Shown here piece by piece: positions 60,565 to 64,000 of a stretch of DNA of 64,000 bases. The stretch's first letter is position 1. The number at the start of each line of letters is the position of its first letter. Position numbers and translations under genes: made by a program. The stretch is from the NCBI RefSeq assembly GCF_000378505.1, contig NZ_KB900003.1:1-64000 (forward strand). The letters are read 5' to 3'. The stretch is from Modicisalibacter luteus DSM 23508. GTDB taxonomy: Bacteria > Pseudomonadota > Gammaproteobacteria > Pseudomonadales > Halomonadaceae. The notes under the pieces are model-generated. The model was not told where the DNA came from and searched no databases. It was given only the letters and a program-made list of their open reading frames with translations.

Positions 60565-61995
60565 TCACCCATTCAACTTGTGAGCCAGCATACTAGCGTC
60601 CTCGAGCTCCAGAATCTTCCATACGCTATTGATCAAGTCGCTCTGGGCCTTGTCGTCGAGAACGCCATCGCAGCAGGAGCGTACCTTTTGCTCGACTTCC
60701 TCGTCGCTGAGGGGATTTTCAGGGCCGCCGCGATAACGCTCATCGGCCCAGCCGCTGACGTTTTCTCGCCCCTTGAGACGCAGGGTGATGCGTGAGCGCA
60801 TCTTGTCGAAGCCTTGGGCTTCAATTTCCTCATCAAACTCGGTACGAATGCGACGCTGCATGTCCTGCATGGCGCTGGAGGCGACGAACTCGTCGGAGAA
60901 CTCGACCTTGCCAGCTTGGCGGTTGAGAGCAATCATCGCCAGCGCCGCAGGCAGGGAGAACTTGGCCTGCAGGTGATTGGCGGCGATCGGGTAGCGGATG
61001 GGGTTCAGGATGTTGGAGCCGGCGTGGACGATGACCTCTTCGATATCATCGGGCTTGGCGTCGGCCTCGATCACCAGACGCAACATCAGGTCGATGGTTG
61101 GGTGGGTCAGTACACCGCAAGGATAAGGCTTGATCGACACCCCAGGCTCGACGATGGACCAGGTTTTCCCGAAGCCCTGGGAGAGCTTGTCCTCACTGGC
61201 ACCACCACCCTGCACTGCCATGAAACCCCAGGGGCCGTCCAGCGCTTCGGGATCGGCGGTAAAGCCACGTTGAGCTAATAATGCAGCGGTCACGCCATTT
61301 TCCGCCGCGCGGCCCACGTGCAACGGTTTGGTCATGGTGCCGAAGTTGCATCGGATGCCCGCGGCCAGGCTCGCGGCGATGCCAAAGCCATGTCGCAGGG
61401 TTTCTCCGCTTAGGCCCATCAGCTTGGCGGCGCTGGCGAAAGCACCGAAAGTGCCGACGGTGCCGCTGGAGTGCATGCCCTGCATATAGTGCTGGGGCAG
61501 CATCCACTCGGAGATCTTGCACTCCACCTCGAAACCGGTAAGGAAAGCCTCCATGAAGCGCTTGCCATCCACGCCTCCGAGCCACTGGCTAACCACCAAG
61601 CTCGCGCTTAGGGGAGGAATGGTCGGGTGGGTCAACAAGCCATAGATGTGAGCCGGATCCTTGCTGACCTGGCTGTCGTCCCAGTCATGGGCATGACCGG
61701 CGGTGCCCAGGACACGGGCGGCCTGGGCCACTGGCGCTAGTGTGTTGCCCTGGCCCAGCACCAGGGCGTCGGCGCGCCCTCCAGTCTCGGCGGCTTCTTC
61801 AGCCAGGATCTGCACCGAGTGCTCTTCGGAGCCGGCGACAAAGAGCCCGACACCGTCCAGCACGCAGCGGGTACCGATACGTAGTGCCTCCTCGGGAATA
61901 TCTTCAAAGCGCACCGATTCGATAAATTCGGCGGCCTCGGCGGTGATACGGGTGTTGTTGGGCATCTTAGCGAAGACATTAGTGGCAACGGACAT
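60565..61995 (-). CDS. MmgE/PrpD family protein
   Basis: The 476-residue protein belongs to the family of 2-methylcitrate dehydratase (PrpD) and cis-aconitate decarboxylase. The two-domain pattern is visible: an all-helical N-terminal part with CVLDGVGLFVAGSEE, AGHAHDWDDSQ, and HSSGTVGTFGAFASAAKLMGL (~175-195), and a lid domain with KPYPCGVLTHPTID (~290). The substrate is uncertain. It ends a left-facing cluster with an AbrB-type membrane protein and an SDR, suggesting carboxylic-acid catabolism rather than the methylcitrate cycle, whose other genes (prpB, prpC) are absent. GAGGAG precedes the start. Confidence 0.85.
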   Translation of the reverse strand: MSVATNVFAKMPNNTRITAEAAEFIESVRFEDIPEEALRIGTRCVLDGVGLFVAGSEEHSVQILAEEAAETGGRADALVLGQGNTLAPVAQAARVLGTAGHAHDWDDSQVSKDPAHIYGLLTHPTIPPLSASLVVSQWLGGVDGKRFMEAFLTGFEVECKISEWMLPQHYMQGMHSSGTVGTFGAFASAAKLMGLSGETLRHGFGIAASLAAGIRCNFGTMTKPLHVGRAAENGVTAALLAQRGFTADPEALDGPWGFMAVQGGGASEDKLSQGFGKTWSIVEPGVSIKPYPCGVLTHPTIDLMLRLVIEADAKPDDIEEVIVHAGSNILNPIRYPIAANHLQAKFSLPAALAMIALNRQAGKVEFSDEFVASSAMQDMQRRIRTEFDEEIEAQGFDKMRSRITLRLKGRENVSGWADERYRGGPENPLSDEEVEQKVRSCCDGVLDDKAQSDLINSVWKILELEDASMLAHKLNG

Positions 61996-62007
61996 CGTGT
62001 TTTCTCC

Positions 62008-63138
62008 TCAACTGGGTCGTTGTGAACGGGGGTCTTGAAAACATGGAAGACGCGAAAGACGCGTCCATAGGGGCCCTGCGAAGAGGTTTACTGACAGGGC
62101 GCGGATGGCATGAAAGCCTGCTACGAGTGCGGCGTTGTGGCCGAGGGCTTGGGCAGTGAGGGTCATCTCGGCCATGCCACCCACAGAAAAGCCGAGCACG
62201 AGGGTTTCAGGAGTCTCGCCAGACGACGCAAACCTGGCCACCACCACGGCGACAACGGAGACCGCCAAACCGATCAGCACAAGGATCGGCACGCCAGCGA
62301 CGATGGCCTGAGGTAGAGCCTTCAAGGTATCACGCTTGAATTTGGCCCCCAGGTTGAAGCCCACCACCACCTGGGCGGCGATAAGTAACCCGTACGGCAG
62401 GTGAGATGAGGGCAGCACTTGGGCGCCGGACAGCCCCCCCGCCACTATCAGTGGCGTCAGGAACCAGGCAGAAGGCATACCAAGGCGAGCTGTGATCCAA
62501 CTAACTAGCGCGCATAAAGCCACAAGCACAGCCAGCGAGTTCAGGGAGAGGTCGGCTGCAACTACACCGGTCCCTTCGTCTACAGCCCCCTGATTCGAGC
62601 CGGAGGCGCTCAGCAGGAATAACGCCGCCGGGAGTAAAGTAACGATCAGGCCAACACGGATGGCATGCAGCGCGGCGATAGCGGCCCGATTGGCGCGGTA
62701 GCCCTCGCCAATCTCGGCCATCTCGATCACTCCGCCCGGCAACAAGCAGAAATAAGCAGTGGCCTTATCGAGCCCCGAGAAACGCGCAAACACCGGCGTC
62801 GCCAGGATGGCGAGCGTCACCCCAAGGCCAGCGGAGGCGACCATGATCGGCAGCCAACCGAGCAACTCGTGGGCGACCTGGGGCGTGATCCAGAGCCCGA
62901 CGCTCGCTCCCACAATCAGAAGCCCTGCTCGCTGAAGCGGCTTGGGTGCCTGGGCAGGCAGGCCAACAGCCGCCCAGATACCGGTGGCAATGGCAGCGCC
63001 CAACAGCCAGCCTAGCGGCATGCCAAGTGCATTCCAGATGCACCCGCCGACAACGGCGACACCCGCGGGGAGCAAAAAGAGTCGCCACCAGCGCGTGAGG
63101 CCGACCTGCGAGGGGGCAGGTTTCAGGTAAATGGTCAT
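62008..63138 (-). CDS. AbrB-family membrane protein (AimA/ammonia-monooxygenase-like duf)
   Basis: This integral membrane protein has about 10 hydrophobic segments in two similar halves, each with a glycine-rich motif of the family (LGWLLGAAIATG and FLTPLIVAGGLSG; LPGGVIEMAEIG and FSVGGMAEMTLTA). Family names such as AbrB or ammonia monooxygenase are historical; members are thought to be transporters, but no substrate is established. The start at 63138 is the first ATG after the SDR stop (376 aa); an ATG at 63165 would overlap the SDR gene by 23 bases. It is co-oriented with the MmgE/PrpD gene 12 bases downstream. Confidence 0.75.
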   Translation of the reverse strand: MTIYLKPAPSQVGLTRWWRLFLLPAGVAVVGGCIWNALGMPLGWLLGAAIATGIWAAVGLPAQAPKPLQRAGLLIVGASVGLWITPQVAHELLGWLPIMVASAGLGVTLAILATPVFARFSGLDKATAYFCLLPGGVIEMAEIGEGYRANRAAIAALHAIRVGLIVTLLPAALFLLSASGSNQGAVDEGTGVVAADLSLNSLAVLVALCALVSWITARLGMPSAWFLTPLIVAGGLSGAQVLPSSHLPYGLLIAAQVVVGFNLGAKFKRDTLKALPQAIVAGVPILVLIGLAVSVVAVVVARFASSGETPETLVLGFSVGGMAEMTLTAQALGHNAALVAGFHAIRALSVNLFAGPLWTRLSRLPCFQDPRSQRPS

Positions 63139-63142
63139 AGGC

Positions 63143-63892
63143 TTAACCGAGGTAGCTTCCGCCATTCAGATGAAACGTCTGGCCGGTGCAATAGCGTCCC
63201 GAGGGCCCAGCCAGGTGACAGACCAGCGCGGCCACCTCATCCGGCCGGCCGAAGCGACCCACCAGCGGCCCCTTGCCTCCCTTCAAGCTGGGCGCAGGAG
63301 AGCCAGCCGGGCGCTCGGTATCGATCTGGCCCGGCACGATGCAGTTGGCGGTCACTCCCTGCTCGCCGTACTCCACCGCCAGCGCCCGGGTGAGGCCTAC
63401 TACCCCCATCTTCGAGGCAATGACATTGGCCCGCTCGGCGGCACCCAGGTGCGCGCTGGCGCCACCAAAGGTAACGATGGAAGCCTGGTCGGAGGTGAGC
63501 AGCAGCGGCAGGCAGGCCTTGGCCGCCAGGAAGGGCCCATCGAGATTGACCGCCATGACCTTACGCCAGTCCTCGACCGTCAACTCGGCAAAGGGCTTGT
63601 GGGGACGAATGGCAGCGCAGCACACCAAGGTATCGAGTCGACCGAAAGTCTCTCGGACCTTCGCCATGGCGGCCTCGACCGCCTCGGAGTCAGCGATGTC
63701 CGCAGCAAGCCCGAGCCCCCGGCGCCCAAGCGCTTCGATATCGGCCAGAGTGTCGCTCATCGCCTGGCCGTGGTGGCTCGCGATGATCGCCACGTCGGCA
63801 CCCTGTTCGGCGAGCCCGAGCGCTACGGCTCGACCAATATTGCGGCTGCCACCGGTTACCAGAGCAACACGTCCTCCAAGTGGCTTGGCCAT
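63143..63892 (-). CDS. Short-chain dehydrogenase/reductase lacking the catalytic tyrosine
   Basis: The 249-residue protein has a classical SDR fold: nucleotide motif TGGSRNIG (13-20), Asp in AADIADS, CCAAI in place of NAAG (~91-95), AVNLDGPF with the structural Asn116, and a C-terminal GQTFHLNGG. The usual Tyr-x3-Lys reads Val157-x3-Lys161 (VIASK), and the serine about 13 residues before is replaced by glycine. Normal dehydrogenase chemistry is therefore doubtful. The start at 63892 has GAGG upstream. It follows the partial upstream gene by one base and is four bases before the AbrB-type gene. Confidence 0.82.
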   Translation of the reverse strand: MAKPLGGRVALVTGGSRNIGRAVALGLAEQGADVAIIASHHGQAMSDTLADIEALGRRGLGLAADIADSEAVEAAMAKVRETFGRLDTLVCCAAIRPHKPFAELTVEDWRKVMAVNLDGPFLAAKACLPLLLTSDQASIVTFGGASAHLGAAERANVIASKMGVVGLTRALAVEYGEQGVTANCIVPGQIDTERPAGSPAPSLKGGKGPLVGRFGRPDEVAALVCHLAGPSGRYCTGQTFHLNGGSYLG

Positions 63893-63893
63893 C

Positions 63894-64000
63894 TCATTCG
63901 CCTCTCTGGGAAATGGTCGGGCCACTGCGCATGCGATGCACGGCACCGAAAAGCGGCTTGTAGAAGATGCTGAGCGCGGCCAGGACGAAGAACAAAATCG
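63894..64000 (-). CDS. C-terminal end of a membrane protein (partial, runs off the window)
   Basis: Only the last 34 residues are present. A hydrophobic segment (ILFFVLAALSIFYKPLF) is followed by a short basic tail ending SQRGE. The stop precedes the SDR start by one base, so it belongs to the same operon. The position next to an SDR, an AbrB-type protein and MmgE/PrpD would fit a tripartite tricarboxylate transporter (TctA-like) or TRAP permease, but too little is visible to decide. Confidence 0.55.
   Translation of the reverse strand, partial: ILFFVLAALSIFYKPLFGAVHRMRSGPTISQRGE

Noticed and set aside
63131..63973. 280-codon + strand frame over the SDR gene
   Set aside because: Antisense to an SDR with clear fold motifs; composition is typical of shadow frames.

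Overview
The window is about 64 kb of chromosome from a high-GC gammaproteobacterium. Gene content and order point to a Halomonas-like member of the Halomonadaceae: an ilvIH-ilvC-pssA locus, a Pseudomonas-type block running thiO - type IV pilins - ispH - fkpB - lspA - ileS - ribF - murJ - rpsT - proB - obgE - rpmA - rplU - ispB - tRNA-Pro, two trehalases, and a sodium/proton antiporter. The genus assignment is inference; nothing here is diagnostic on its own. Most of the window is core housekeeping DNA with tight operons (several ATGA overlaps) and clear hairpin terminators.

Layout. 0.2-5.6 kb: branched-chain amino acid synthesis (ilvI, ilvH, ilvC) and phosphatidylserine synthase (pssA), with the LysR activator ilvY placed divergently to ilvC. 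6.1-14.2 kb: a cytoplasmic trehalase, clpB with a heat-shock type promoter, a periplasmic trehalase, then pgeF and rluD. 14.4-18.4 kb: bamD, nadE, a small zinc-ribbon membrane protein and thiO. 18.5-22.1 kb: minor type IV pilins without pilY1. 22.2-34.9 kb: isoprenoid (ispH, ispB), lipoprotein (lspA), translation (ileS, rpsT, rpmA, rplU), flavin (ribF), peptidoglycan (murJ), proline (proB) and ribosome GTPase (obgE) genes.

35.0-40.9 kb is an islet at the 3' end of tRNA-Pro(CGG). A 95-bp direct repeat (3' half of the tRNA plus its terminator) flanks a LysR gene and dabB-dabA, which encode a two-subunit inorganic-carbon (DAB) pump. An IS481-type transposase remnant lies inside, but there is no integrase. 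The region from 41.3 to 64 kb holds two GGDEF-EAL enzymes, an antiporter, a VOC protein, an Lgt-like/TlpA fusion, rapA, a light- or stress-type MerR regulator with photolyase and an epimerase around a TTGTACA-N12-TGTACAA operator, fabA-fabB, an acyltransferase pair, SMP-30, a 3-methyladenine glycosylase, and a left-facing catabolic cluster (MmgE/PrpD, AbrB-type membrane protein, SDR, partial upstream gene).

The most interesting points are the DAB islet at the tRNA, the MlrA-like operator between yfcH and the merR-phrB pair, an SDR without its catalytic tyrosine, the Lgt-like/TlpA fusion, and a minor pilin cluster that lacks pilY1 but has an enlarged PilX. No CRISPR array, intact insertion sequence, rRNA or riboswitch was recognised.
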